Assembly (NCBI GenBank): GCA_021203515.1
Contig: JAJQAY010000012.1
Coordinates: 1 to 43,759 of the forward strand
Length of the DNA: 43,759 nt
From: Bacteroides sp.
Lineage (GTDB): Bacteria > Bacteroidota > Bacteroidia > Bacteroidales > Bacteroidaceae
Direction: 5' to 3'
Shown: positions 1 through 9,107 of the stretch, piece after piece
How the letters are laid out: the number at the start of each line of letters is the position of its first letter
How positions within the stretch are numbered: position 1 is the first letter of the stretch
The notes under the pieces: generated by a model
Told to the model about the DNA's origin: nothing
Databases searched by the model: none
What the model saw: only the letters and a program-made list of their open reading frames with translations
Program-made: the position numbers and the translations under genes

Positions 1-300
1 GGTTTACCTGCACAGTTGGCTGATCCGCTTCTTTCATACAACAAAAATAAGCATTCAACCGTACTTTATATGAATCTGCAAATCTAAGGGAGGTAAGTGT
101 CCGGTAAATGCAAGGCGCTGATTTATAGAGAATGAGATGAATTTCAGTTCCCCGTGTGTTCAAGCCAGTTCCTCAGTTCACCTGAAAAATAAACGGTGGG
201 AAATCCTGTGTATTCAAGTACATTTCTCTATCTTTACGCCTTCTAACCTGAATAACTCCTACCATGAATAATGTAGGCTAACTGATAAATATCTCATAGT
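1..300. other. Non-coding left edge and acyltransferase leader
   Basis: No convincing open frame on either strand. It holds a copy of a short repeat shared with the aroA 3' flank (99-122). A weak -7-like octamer TATCTTTA at 229-236 (consensus TAnnTTTG, last base off) lies about 65 bases before the ATG at 301 and could drive the acyltransferase gene, but no clear TTTG is seen at -33. Confidence 0.4.
99..122 (+). repeat. 24-base dispersed repeat, copy 1
   Basis: Begins GTCCGGTAAATG and ends AAGGCGCTGAT. The same 24 bases recur with one mismatch at 42210-42233, just after the stop of aroA. Both copies are intergenic and in the same orientation. Confidence 0.7.
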
Positions 301-1458
301 ATGGAACAGACACTCTCCCAAACCCGAGCTGCGCAACACATCGTCTGGCTGGACGTAGCCCGCTTGGTAGCCATGTTTACGGTAGTTTGCTGCCACAGTG
401 CAGACCCTTTTAATTTCTATCCGGGCACGTCGCCCGACATTGCCGACATCAAGTTTTGGGGAGCCGCCTACGGGTCGATACTTCGCCCCTGCGTGCCGCT
501 GTTCGTCATGATTTCCGGTGCGCTGCTGCTGCCCGTGCGTGGCGATGCATCCGTGTTCTACAAGAAACGTATCCCGCGCGTGTTCTTCCCGTTCATCATC
601 TGGTCGGTGGTCTACAATCTCTTTCCGTGGCTGACGGGCGTACTGGGCTTGGACCCGCGCATCATCCTCGATTTCTTCCCCTATTCGGGCGAAGAAGTGA
701 TGAGGCAGTCCTTGGCGGTGAGTCTGGGATATATCGGGGAGATACCTTTCAACTTCTCTCTGCTGGCTGTCCACATGTGGTACATCTACCTGTTGATAGG
801 GCTTTATCTCTATCTGCCGATATTCTCGGCATGGGTGGAGAAGGCATCGGAGCGTGCCAAGTTGTGGTTTTTTGGCGGCATGGGGAGTGACGTTGCTATT
901 ACCTTATTATAATGAATATGTGTCGCAATACCTTTGGGGCAGTTGCTCGTGGAATGCGTTCGGCATGTTGTACTACTTTGCCGGGTTCGACGGCTACCTG
1001 CTGCCGGGCATTATCTGAGAAATCACGATTGGAGTGGACGGCAATTTGCCGTAGCGGGCATTCCGATGTTCCTTGCAGGGTATGCGGTGACGTTCTTCGG
1101 CTTCCGCCACATCACGGCCTTGCCCGAATATACGGACGAAATGCTGGAACTGTTCTTCACCTACTGCTCGCTGAACGTGGTGATGATGACTATCCACGTA
1201 TTCATGCTGTGCAAGCGGGCGAACGTTCAATCGGAAAAGGTCAGGAAAGCGCTGGCTAACCTGACCTTATGCGGTTTCGGCATCTATATGATACACCACT
1301 TCTTTACCGGGCCGAGCGTGGTGCTGATGCGTGCCATCCATGTACCCATCCCGTTGCAGATACCTTGCGCGGCAGTGGTTGCGTTCGGTGTTTCGTGGTT
1401 GCTCGTATCTACGGCCTACCGTTGCTTCGGCAGGAAGACGAAGTGGGTACTGGGATAA
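301..1458 (+). pseudogene. Acyltransferase-3 family membrane protein, broken by two frameshifts
   Basis: Encodes an integral-membrane acyltransferase of the acyltransferase-3 / OafA type, a family that O-acylates surface sugars. The N-terminus shows the family pattern WLDVARLVAMFTVVCCH, with the early His, then many hydrophobic segments. The frame opened at 301 stops at 910. Homology-like sequence continues in the next frame (WGVTLLLPYYNEY, from about 883) after an apparent extra T in the T6 run 868-873. It then returns to the first frame (LRNHDWSGRQFAVAG) after an apparent missing G at 1006-1008, running to the stop at 1458. Repaired, the product would be about 385 residues, normal for the family. 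The two indels cancel, but the stop at 910 lies between them. It converges on tolC with only 7 bases between the stops. The family call is firm; the acceptor is unknown. Confidence 0.8.
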
Positions 1459-1465
1459 GTGTGCC

Positions 1466-2791
1466 TTATTCCAGATACTTATCCACCTTTCCGCTGATTT
1501 GCAGCAGAGATATTTCGCACAGTTTCGTGTCGTACTCCGCCGAGAGGATGCGCTCTTCCGCATCCAGCAGGCTCTTTTGTGCTTCGCGCATCTCGATACC
1601 CGAGAGGTTGCCGAGCATATAGCGTTCCATCGCGATTTCATGGTTCTCCTTGGCGGCAACGAGGTTCTGCCGTTCGAGGTTCAGCATTTGCAGGTTGTTC
1701 TGATAGGCTTGCCACAAGTTGCTGAGGTCAGCGCGCAGGGCTTGTTCCAACTGTTCCCGTTGGAGGCGCGCGTTCTGGACGGCAATGCGGGAGTTGCGAC
1801 GTTCGCGCTTCCGGTTGCCGTCGAAGAGGTTGAAGCCCACGGTGACACCGATGTTCAGCCCAAGGTTGCTACGGCGGCTGTTGGCGGAAATATCATATTT
1901 GTTCAGCGTGTAACCGTAGCCTCCGTTCATCTTCAGATAGGGATAGTCGCGGGAGGTCACCTTCTTGTAGTCCAATTGTGCGAGGATATTGTTCTGTTCC
2001 GCCCTCAACAAGGAAGCATTGGTTTGCAGGGTGGCGTTCCACAGTTCTTCAAAGTCCAGTTGGGCGCTCACGTTGATGAGGCTGTCCTGAATGATGAAGG
2101 GATGGTCTACGTCTTCGTTTGCCATAAGTTCGTTCAACTGGATGCGGGAGGTGTGCAGCAATTCCTGTTGTTTCATGTATTGCGCACTGTCGGCGTTGAA
2201 GTCCACCTTTGCCTGCTGGTAGTCTAGCCGCGAGAAGCTACCGATGTGGAAACGCTCTTCCACGATGCGCATGCGCTCTTTGGAGAGGGACACGGCGTAG
2301 CGGAAGTTCATCAGGCGGATTTTCTGCTGCACGTAGTTGTAATATTCGGCGGCGATATTGGCTATCAGGTCTTCGATGGTGATGCGGGTATTGGTTTCAC
2401 CCTGCCGTTCCAGTTCTTTCAGCTTCTGATAGTTAGCGGTGATGTTGAAGCCGTCGAAGATGGTCCAATTCAGGTTGATGCCCGCGTTGAGGGTCTGGTT
2501 GAAGACACCGTTCTCGGAGATGGTTTCACCGGTGGCGCGCACTTTGGTGTCGGTGTTGTCCAGTGTCCCCTTGTAGCCGGCCGAAAGGTCGAGTGTGGGC
2601 AGATAGCCTGCATTGGCCACGGTGGCATTGTTCTTGCTCACCTGCTGTTCGTTGCGGGTTATGCGCAGGGAGTAGTTGTTCTGGAGGCCGAGTTCGAGAC
2701 ACGACTTCAAGGTATAAGTGGGCAGGGGCTGCGCCTGGAGGGCGCCCCCTATACATGCAATGGTGATGAAAGATAAGATGGTACGTTTCAT
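1466..2791 (-). CDS. TolC-like outer-membrane efflux protein
   Basis: Outer-membrane channel of the tripartite RND exporter encoded just upstream. The 441-residue product starts with a signal peptide (hydrophobic core about residues 4-17, likely cut after Ala in GALQA). It has the duplicated TolC/OEP layout: long alpha-helical segments rich in Q, N, L and A around residues 90-220 and 310-440, with NLNWTIFDGFN and GVTVGFNLFDGNR at equivalent places in the two halves. Its ATG overlaps the TGA of the pump gene (ATGA, 2788-2791), a translational-coupling arrangement. Last gene of an adaptor-pump-channel operon. Substrate is not predictable. Confidence 0.9.
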   Translation of the reverse strand: MKRTILSFITIACIGGALQAQPLPTYTLKSCLELGLQNNYSLRITRNEQQVSKNNATVANAGYLPTLDLSAGYKGTLDNTDTKVRATGETISENGVFNQTLNAGINLNWTIFDGFNITANYQKLKELERQGETNTRITIEDLIANIAAEYYNYVQQKIRLMNFRYAVSLSKERMRIVEERFHIGSFSRLDYQQAKVDFNADSAQYMKQQELLHTSRIQLNELMANEDVDHPFIIQDSLINVSAQLDFEELWNATLQTNASLLRAEQNNILAQLDYKKVTSRDYPYLKMNGGYGYTLNKYDISANSRRSNLGLNIGVTVGFNLFDGNRKRERRNSRIAVQNARLQREQLEQALRADLSNLWQAYQNNLQMLNLERQNLVAAKENHEIAMERYMLGNLSGIEMREAQKSLLDAEERILSAEYDTKLCEISLLQISGKVDKYLE

Positions 2792-5700
2792 ACTTCTTCC
2801 GGTTTTCTTCGATTGGTAGATATATAACTGTAAATGGTGGGAACGATGTACATCGTCAGCAGCGTGGATACGAGCATGCCGCCCACAACTGTCGTACCCA
2901 TGGCGATACGCTGGTTGTAACCTTCGCCCGTGGCGAAGGCCAGCGGTATCAGGCCCAATATGGTGGAGGCGCTTGTCATCAGGATGGGGCGCAGACGTTG
3001 CAGGGCGGCGTCTTTGATGGCCTGCATCTTGTCCTCACCCGCTTCCTGCTTCTGGTTGGCGAACTCCACAATCAGGATACCGTTCTTCGCCACCATACCA
3101 ATCAACATAATGATACCGATTTGGCTGAATATGTTCATCGTGATGTTGCCGAAATACATGAATACCAGTGCGCCGGCAATGGCGAGGGGCACCGTCAACA
3201 TGATAATCAGCGGGTCTTTGAAACTCTCGAACTGCGCGGCGAGGATGAGGTAAATCAGCAGGATGGCCAGGATGAAGGCGAACATCAGGCTCGAAGAACT
3301 CTCGCGATACTCCTTGTAGTCGCCGGTGAGGGCGGTGCGGAAGGTGTCGTCCAGCGTCTCCCGGGCTATCTTGTCCATCTCGTCCAGGCCCTGTCCGATG
3401 GTCTTGCCGTCGGCAAGTCCGGCAGAGATAGTGGCGGCCACGAAGCGGTTGTAGCGGTATAGTTGGGGTGGGGCGATGCCGCCCGTCAGTTCGATGAGGT
3501 TGTCGAACTGCACCATGTCGCCCTTGTCGCTGCGGATGTAGATGCCTTTCAGGTCGGCGGGCTTGTTGCGTTGTTGGCGGTTGATTTCGCCTAATATCTC
3601 ATACTGTTTTCCGTTCATATAGAAGTAGCCCATGCGCTGGCCGCTTAGTCCGTATTGCAAGGTCTGCGCAATGTTGCGGGTGCTGACGCCCATGATGCTT
3701 GCCTTGTCGCGGTTGATGTTGATACGCGCCTCCGGCTTGCTGAACTTTAGGTTGACGTCCGCCATCTGGAATACCGGGTTCTCGTAGACCTTTGCCATGA
3801 ACTTGGGGAGTATCTCTTGCAGCTTCTCGATGTTCGTGGCTTGTAATACATACTGCACCGGCATACCGCCGCGTCGTCCGCCGAACGAGGATGACTGTTG
3901 CACGAAGGAGCGTGCCATCGTCTTCTTCTGTACCGCCAGCGATAGCTTTTCGGCAACTTCCATCTGTGTATAGTCACGGTCTTGCATGTCCTTCAGGGTG
4001 ATGCGCACGTTACCGCTACCACTGGATACGCGGGCGGTTACGGCTTCGGCATCCGGCACGATGGAGTCTACCAGTTGGTTGATGTCTTCCGTGTAGTCGC
4101 GGATATATTCGTAGGTGATGCCCTCGGCGCCGCGCGTGTTGATGCTGATTTGCGAACGGTCTTCCAGAGGCGCCATTTCGGCAGGGATATGGTTCCAAAG
4201 GTAACCGATGATGATAACAGTCAGCAGTACGAAAGGCAATGCAATCCAACGCTTGCGCAGCAGCGCGGCAAGGGAGCGGCTGTATAGGTGGTTCAACCCC
4301 TCAAAGAATGGCTCGGTCTTGCGATAGAACCAACTTTGCTTTTCTCGTTTCACCAGCAGTTTGGTTGCCAGCATCGGCGTGAAAGTCAGTGCGGCAAACG
4401 ATGAAATAATCACCGAGCCGGAGACTACGATGCTGAACTCGCGGAACAAGCGTCCCGTCATACCGTCCATGAACACGATGTGGAAGAACACCGCTACCAG
4501 CGTGATGGTGGTGGAGATGACGGCGAAGAAGATTTCTTTGGCTCCTTCGATGCCGGCTTCCTTCGGTGGCATTCCTTTCTCGATGCGGACGTAGATGTTC
4601 TCCGTCATTACGATGGCGTCGTCCACCACAAGCCCCACCGCCAAGATGACGGCAAGCATGGAGAGTACGTTGATGGAGAAGCCCGCCAGGTACATCACGA
4701 AGAACGCACCGATGAGCGAAACGGGAATTACGATGCAGGGCACCAGTGTGACGCGCCAGTCGCGAAGGAACAGGAAGATGATGATGATGACGAGGACGAA
4801 TGCCTCGTACACCGTCTGCTTCACCTCGTTGATGGAGGAACGGATGAACTTGGTATTGTCGAAACCATAGTTGTAGTGCACGTCGTCCGGCAGGTCTTTC
4901 TGCATCTTCTCCATACGTTCGTACACGGCGTCGGCTATCTGGATGTGGTTGGCACCCGGTTGCGGAACGACTACGATACCTACCATCGGCACGCCGTTCA
5001 TCTTCATGTAACTCTTGATGTCCGCCGGACCCAGTTCGGCACGTCCGATGTCGCTGAAGCGGACGATGCGGTTGCCGTCTTCCTTCAATATCAGGTTGTT
5101 GAACTCTTCTGCGGTGTGCATCAGGCCGAGGGTGCGGATGGTTAGCTCGGTGGTGTTACCTTCGATACTGCCCGAAGGAAGTTCCACGTTCTCCTTGTCC
5201 ACGGCGTTCTTCATGTCGATGGGAGTGATGCCGTAGCCGGACATCTTGATGGGGTCTAGCCACAGACGCATGGAGTAGCGCTTCTCTCCCCAGATGCTTA
5301 CGCTGCTGACATCGGCAATCGTTTGGAGCTGTTCTTTGACGGTGAGGTCGGCTATCTCGCTCAGCTCCAGCAGGGAACGCTTATCGCTTTGCAGGGCGAC
5401 CATCAGGATAGGCGTAGCGTCCGCATCGGCCTTGGACACGGTGGGAGGGTCACAGTCGCGGGGAAGATAACGTTGGGCGCGCGACACTTTATCGCGCACA
5501 TCGTTGGCGGCCGTTTCGAGGTCGACGGAGAGTTCGAACTCTACCGTAATGCGTGAGGAGCCTTGCTGGCTGACACTGGAAAGGGAGCGGATGCCCGGGA
5601 TACCGTTGATGTTCTGTTCCAGCGGTTCGGTAATCTGGTTTTCGATGACATCGGCGTTTGCACCGTGGTAGGAGCAAGACACGGATATGATGGGATTATC

Positions 5701-5820
5701 CACCGACGGATACTCGCGGACACCGAGGTAACTGTATCCGATGAAACCGAAGAGTAGGATAATGAGCATTAATACCGTGGAGAGTACCGGGCGCCGTATG
5801 CTTAATTCGGAAATGTTCAT
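2788..5820 (-). CDS. RND efflux pump, inner-membrane transporter (AcrB/MexB-like, HAE1 type)
   Basis: Proton-driven inner-membrane pump for drugs or other amphiphiles, 1010 residues, close to the usual size for the family. It begins MNISELSIRRPV, the standard RND N-terminus, with TM1 at about residues 12-32. The TM4 proton-relay pair is in GLVVDDAIVMTENIY (about residue 400). TM10 carries GMVAKNGILIVEFANQ, with the relay Lys. Two large periplasmic loops flank the TM2-6 and TM8-12 blocks. It lies between the adaptor gene (173 bases upstream, with a long inverted repeat in the gap) and tolC (4-base overlap). No lesion was found in its 3 kb, which contrasts with the nonsense codon in its adaptor. 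Confidence 0.95.
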   Translation of the reverse strand: MNISELSIRRPVLSTVLMLIILLFGFIGYSYLGVREYPSVDNPIISVSCSYHGANADVIENQITEPLEQNINGIPGIRSLSSVSQQGSSRITVEFELSVDLETAANDVRDKVSRAQRYLPRDCDPPTVSKADADATPILMVALQSDKRSLLELSEIADLTVKEQLQTIADVSSVSIWGEKRYSMRLWLDPIKMSGYGITPIDMKNAVDKENVELPSGSIEGNTTELTIRTLGLMHTAEEFNNLILKEDGNRIVRFSDIGRAELGPADIKSYMKMNGVPMVGIVVVPQPGANHIQIADAVYERMEKMQKDLPDDVHYNYGFDNTKFIRSSINEVKQTVYEAFVLVIIIIFLFLRDWRVTLVPCIVIPVSLIGAFFVMYLAGFSINVLSMLAVILAVGLVVDDAIVMTENIYVRIEKGMPPKEAGIEGAKEIFFAVISTTITLVAVFFHIVFMDGMTGRLFREFSIVVSGSVIISSFAALTFTPMLATKLLVKREKQSWFYRKTEPFFEGLNHLYSRSLAALLRKRWIALPFVLLTVIIIGYLWNHIPAEMAPLEDRSQISINTRGAEGITYEYIRDYTEDINQLVDSIVPDAEAVTARVSSGSGNVRITLKDMQDRDYTQMEVAEKLSLAVQKKTMARSFVQQSSSFGGRRGGMPVQYVLQATNIEKLQEILPKFMAKVYENPVFQMADVNLKFSKPEARININRDKASIMGVSTRNIAQTLQYGLSGQRMGYFYMNGKQYEILGEINRQQRNKPADLKGIYIRSDKGDMVQFDNLIELTGGIAPPQLYRYNRFVAATISAGLADGKTIGQGLDEMDKIARETLDDTFRTALTGDYKEYRESSSSLMFAFILAILLIYLILAAQFESFKDPLIIMLTVPLAIAGALVFMYFGNITMNIFSQIGIIMLIGMVAKNGILIVEFANQKQEAGEDKMQAIKDAALQRLRPILMTSASTILGLIPLAFATGEGYNQRIAMGTTVVGGMLVSTLLTMYIVPTIYSYISTNRRKPEEV

Positions 5821-5850
5821 ATTAATTAGTTTTGAGTTAAATGGGAATTT

Positions 5851-5949
5851 ATTGAAACGCAGATTAACGCAGATTTTCGCAGATTATAAGGCTGCGCTAT
5901 CTTAGATATAAAATTCTTTGCGAAAATCTGCGTTAATCTGCGTTTCAAT
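5851..5949. repeat. Perfect 31-base inverted repeat (ACGCAGATTA family)
   Basis: Left arm 5851-5881 and right arm 5919-5949 are exact reverse complements, built from the tandem unit ACGCAGATT(A). The 37-base centre includes GGCTGCGC at 5890-5897. It lies between the adaptor and pump genes, which are read in the same direction. There is no U-tract after the stem, so it is unlikely to be a simple intrinsic terminator; it may affect mRNA stability or attenuation within the operon. Confidence 0.85.
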
Positions 5950-5993
5950 TATAACTCGCCAAATTATCATTTATTTCATTTTTATTTCAATTC

Positions 5994-7076
5994 TCAATTC
6001 ACTACGTCCAACGTCACCGGCAATCCTGTGCGGAGTTGCAGCGTTCCCGAAGTAATGATTGTATCTCCCGCACTCAGTCCTTGCAACACTTGTACCTCGG
6101 CTTCCGTGCGGATGCCGGTAGTAATAGTTACAGGTTCTGCCTTTCCCGATTTATAGAGGAAAATCTTGTCTTTTCCCATCTCCGGCACAATCGCTTCGGA
6201 AGGTACGGCAATGGCATCTTTGATTTCATCCTTATTCAGCTTGATGCTGGCGTAACGTCCCGGCAGCACTGCACTGTTGGCATTGGGATAGAGGGCGCGG
6301 ATGGTAAGGGTATGGGTAGTAGGGTCTATCTTTGATTCGCGTGCATAGACGGTGGCGTGGAAGGTAATCAGCTTTCCTTCGAGGCTGAAGTCCAGTCCGG
6401 CGCCCGCCTTTACGTCATTGGCATATCGTTCGGGAACAGCAAACTCCACCTTTAGCGGAGAAATCTTTGTCAGCTTGGCTACGATGGTGGTAGGAGAGGC
6501 ATAGCTTCCCACGCTGACTTGGCGCAGACCGATGACACCATCGAATGGGGCACGTAGCTCGGTTTGGGCGATGTTGGATTCTATCAGGTCTATATCGGCA
6601 TTCAGGGTAGCCAGTTCCGTCTTCACCTGTTCGTAGGCTTCCTTACTGACAGCATCCCTTTCCAGCAGGGCGTTCTGACGGAACACGCGGTCTTCCGCCA
6701 GTTTCAACTGGGTAACGAGTCTTTATAATTGGGCTTGCAGCGGCCGGCCGTTCACCTTGGCGAGCAACTGGCCCTTCTTGACGAAGCTGCCTTCTTCAAA
6801 GTTTATCTCGACAATCTTGCCCGATGTTTCGAAGGAGAGGTCTACCTCTTCATCGGGCAGCAGGCTACCGCTGATTTGTATCTCGTCTCGCAGCAGTTGC
6901 GGCTTTATGATTTTAGCGTTAACATTCAGCACTCTTTTTCCACCACGCTGGCCGGTCATTACCTTATCGGCAGCCGCCAGTTCTTCATTCTCTTTGGGAA
7001 GTTGGGAATAAATTCCCCAGCCTATCAGCCCGGCACCAACGAATATGATGATGCCCCATTCCACTCTCTTACTCAT
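5994..7076 (-). pseudogene. RND periplasmic adaptor (HlyD/AcrA family) with in-frame TAA
   Basis: Periplasmic membrane-fusion protein that would link the RND pump to the TolC-like channel. The N-terminus has a single membrane anchor (about residues 7-24). Next comes the first half of the lipoyl/barrel-sandwich domain (ETSGKIVEINFEEGSFVKKGQ), a helical hairpin, then the second lipoyl half (LRAPFDGVIGLRQVSVGSY), the beta-barrel and the membrane-proximal domain (AVPSEAIVP). The frame is continuous over 361 codons except for a TAA at 6723-6725 (codon 118), just after RPLQAQL and before RLVTQLKLAEDR, at the start of the hairpin. Gln would fit (CAA to TAA). Unless read through, the product is a 117-residue fragment. 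First gene of the efflux operon. Confidence 0.88.
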
Positions 7077-7175
7077 GTTGTAGTATTAGTAGTATGTAAC
7101 AGTCCATTGATTTAGACTGAAAAGGTACGAAAAAGTTTAAAAAGGGAAGCGTTAAAAAAGGTGATAACTTATTTC

Positions 7176-7215
7176 ATTTACAATTTACCATCTACAATGT
7201 ACAATTTGGCTGCGC
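7176..7215. repeat. Half-palindrome repeat with GGCTGCGC
   Basis: Degenerate tandem TACAATTTAC-like units (7176-7207) followed at once by GGCTGCGC (7208-7215). Only one arm is seen here. The same octamer sits in the centre of the inverted repeats at 5851, 16121 and 41552. Confidence 0.5.
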
Positions 7216-7306
7216 TGTGATGGTGTGTTGTTCAAGCTCGTTCAAGGGGATTTGTAAACACTACGCTCTGAATGACAGATAGTGCTGCTAATGATTGCAG
7301 AAGAGA

Positions 7307-7380
7307 AAATCTGCGTTAATCTGCGTTCAAAAAGAATAATCTGTATTTCAATCTGTGTTAATCCGTGTAATCTGTGGTGA
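7307..7380. repeat. Single-arm repeats of the ACGCAGATTA and CACAGATTA families
   Basis: Two blocks side by side: right-arm units of the ACGCAGATTA family (7307-7327), then right-arm units of the CACAGATTA family (7338-7380, AATCTGTGTTAATCC and so on, ending GTGGTGA). The matching left arms are missing, so this looks like the remains of two elements. The block ends 6 bases from the rsgA stop. The whole 7077-7386 gap (310 bases) holds only this, the half-palindrome at 7176, and the adaptor leader; no gene was seen. Confidence 0.6.
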
Positions 7381-7386
7381 AAAGTA

Positions 7387-8319
7387 TCAGTACGCCGCCC
7401 TATATTTCCCCTCTTCCTTATCCTCCAGCATATTCAGATACGAAGTATAGCGTGACTCGCTGATGAAATGTTGCTCTACCGCCTCACGAACGGCACATCC
7501 CGGTTCATGGCGGTGGGTGCAATTGTTGTAGCGGCAACGGGCGGATGCCTTGAATATCTCCGGGAAGTAGTGTCCGATTTCTTCTTCCTCCATATCGAAC
7601 GTGCCGAAACCTTTGATGCCCGGCGTGTCGATGATATAGCCATTTCCCGCTACGGGAAACATTTCGGAGAAGGTAGTGGTGTGCATACCTTTGTTATGGT
7701 AAGTAGACATTTCACCGGTTTTAATGTTCTGTTCCGGCAAGATGGCATTGATAAGCGTAGACTTGCCCACGCCCGAATGTCCGGAGAAAAGAGTAACCTT
7801 TTCTTTCAGTTCTTCTTTGATGGTATCGACACCTTCCCCTGTTTTGGCTGATATTTTGAAACAGGGATAGCCGATAGAGGTGTAGAGATTAATAAGCCCG
7901 TCCAGATAGCGGAGTTCATCTTCATCGTAGGTGTCCACCTTGTTGAAGATGATGTTGACCGGCACGCGATATGCCTCTGCCGATGCGAGGAAGCGGTCGA
8001 TGAAAATAGTGGACGTCTCGGGATAGTTGATAGTAACAACCAACATGCACTGGTCGAGATTGGCGGCAAGGATATGAGATTGCTTGGATAAGTTGGACGA
8101 ACGGCGGATGATATAGTTTCTGCGGTCTTCAATCTCGCTGATGAAAGCCGTGCCTTCCTGGTTTAGTATGATTTGCACGTAATCGCCTACGGCTACCGGG
8201 TTGGTACTTCGTATGCCTTTCAAACGGAAGTTACCTTTGATTTTACACTCAATGTCCCTTCCATCGTCAGTCCGTACCAAGTACCAACTCCCTGTATTTT
8301 TAATTACGAGTCCCCTCAA
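7387..8319 (-). CDS. rsgA: Ribosome small-subunit biogenesis GTPase RsgA
   Basis: Circularly permuted GTPase that helps late maturation of the 30S subunit. The 310-residue product has an N-terminal OB-fold (about residues 1-75) and a GTPase core in permuted order: FNKVD (G4), then [12 protein letters not shown] (P-loop, about residue 180), then DTPGIKGFG (G3). A C-terminal zinc module follows with [14 protein letters not shown]. The most upstream plausible start is TTG at 8317-8319 (TTG AGG GGA CTC), because the frame further upstream runs into a repeat; relatives begin with a similar MKGLVIKN stretch. It is followed by frr-side repeats and is probably transcribed on its own or with frr. Confidence 0.95.
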   Translation of the reverse strand: MRGLVIKNTGSWYLVRTDDGRDIECKIKGNFRLKGIRSTNPVAVGDYVQIILNQEGTAFISEIEDRRNYIIRRSSNLSKQSHILAANLDQCMLVVTINYPETSTIFIDRFLASAEAYRVPVNIIFNKVDTYDEDELRYLDGLINLYTSIGYPCFKISAKTGEGVDTIKEELKEKVTLFSGHSGVGKSTLINAILPEQNIKTGEMSTYHNKGMHTTTFSEMFPVAGNGYIIDTPGIKGFGTFDMEEEEIGHYFPEIFKASARCRYNNCTHRHEPGCAVREAVEQHFISESRYTSYLNMLEDKEEGKYRAAY

Positions 8320-8325
8320 AATAGT

Positions 8326-8420
8326 TAAAAGTTGAGAGTTGAAAGTTGAAAGTTAAGAGAGTTGTGAGAGTTTGGCGTTATGACGACAACTTTCAACTCT
8401 CAACTTTCAACTTTCAACTA
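8326..8420. repeat. Inverted repeat with tandem GTTGAAA arms
   Basis: Left arm (about 8332-8354) repeats GTTGAAA-type heptads. The right arm (8388-8418) carries the complement, AACTTTC and CAACTCT units. The right arm ends 5 bases from the frr stop and the left end almost touches the rsgA start. Same architecture as the other intergenic palindromes, with a different sequence. Confidence 0.8.
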
Positions 8421-8423
8421 AAT

Positions 8424-8984
8424 TTATACCGTCATGATTTCTTTGTCCTTTGCAGCCAGCATGTCATCAATTTGCTTGATGTACTTATCGTGGATTTTCT
8501 GCAATTTCTCTTCTCCGCCCTTCTGTGCATCTTCTGCCAGACCGTCTTTTACGGATTTCTTCAGAGCGTCGATGGCATCACGGCGTGCGTTGCGTACACT
8601 CACCTTTGCCGTTTCACCTTCACCTTTGCACCGCTTGGCCAGTTGTTTACGGCGTTCCTCCGTCAGCGGCGGAATACCGATGCGGATAATCTCACCGTTA
8701 TTCTCAGGCATAATGCCGAGGCTGGAGTCGATGATAGCTTTCTCAATCACGCGGAACATGCTCTTGTCCCACGGCTTGATGGCAATGCTACGGGCATCCG
8801 GGGTAGTAACGGCAGCTACATTATTGATGGGAACCATACTTCCGTAAGAGTCCACGCGGATACCGTCCAACAAACGGATGTCTGCTTTTCCGGCACGGAT
8901 GTGGGCCAATGCTTCTTCCAGATACATCACGGCCATATCCATAGCCTCTTGCGCTTCGTCTAAGATGTCTTTTACGTCTTTCAT
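8424..8984 (-). CDS. frr: Ribosome recycling factor
   Basis: Splits post-termination ribosomes together with EF-G. 186 residues, the standard family length. The N-terminal helix begins MKDVKDILDEAQEAMDMAV. The domain II core has GSMVPINNVAAVTTPDARS and the IGIPPLTEERRKQL segment that leads back into the three-helix bundle. It follows pyrH on the same strand, a common bacterial gene order, but here a 31-base inverted repeat and a separate -7 element lie between them, so frr can probably be expressed on its own. Confidence 0.97.
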   Translation of the reverse strand: MKDVKDILDEAQEAMDMAVMYLEEALAHIRAGKADIRLLDGIRVDSYGSMVPINNVAAVTTPDARSIAIKPWDKSMFRVIEKAIIDSSLGIMPENNGEIIRIGIPPLTEERRKQLAKRCKGEGETAKVSVRNARRDAIDALKKSVKDGLAEDAQKGGEEKLQKIHDKYIKQIDDMLAAKDKEIMTV

Positions 8985-9015
8985 ATGTTTTGTTTTAGGA
9001 TTGCTTTGAATGTTG

Positions 9016-9023
9016 CAAATATA
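9016..9023 (-). promoter_or_regulatory. Putative frr promoter, -7 element
   Basis: Reads TATATTTG on the minus strand, an exact match to the Bacteroides -7 consensus TAnnTTTG, 31 bases before the frr ATG. No clear TTTG was found at -33. Confidence 0.45.
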
Positions 9024-9030
9024 GTTGTTT

Positions 9031-9102
9031 CACCACAGATTACACAGATTTACACAGATTATTTTCTGGGGTAATCTGTGTAAATCTGTGTAATCTGTGG
9101 TG
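9031..9102. repeat. Perfect 31-base inverted repeat (CACAGATTA family)
   Basis: Left arm 9031-9061 and right arm 9072-9102 are exact reverse complements built from CACAGATTA/CACAGATTTA units, with a 10-base loop. It ends 5 bases from the pyrH stop. Nearly identical to the element at 40635-40715. No T-tract follows. Confidence 0.85.
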
Positions 9103-9107
9103 TTGTA

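Noticed and set aside
1331..2227. Long open frame (298 codons) on the plus strand over tolC
   Set aside because: Antisense shadow of a clear TolC gene; no motif, signal or start context, and composition follows the tolC codons.
4480..5145. Open frame of 221 codons opposite the RND pump gene
   Set aside because: His/Asp-rich shadow of the pump coding strand; no independent evidence.
9031..9102. Classical intrinsic terminator after pyrH
   Set aside because: A long perfect stem exists but no U-tract follows on either strand.
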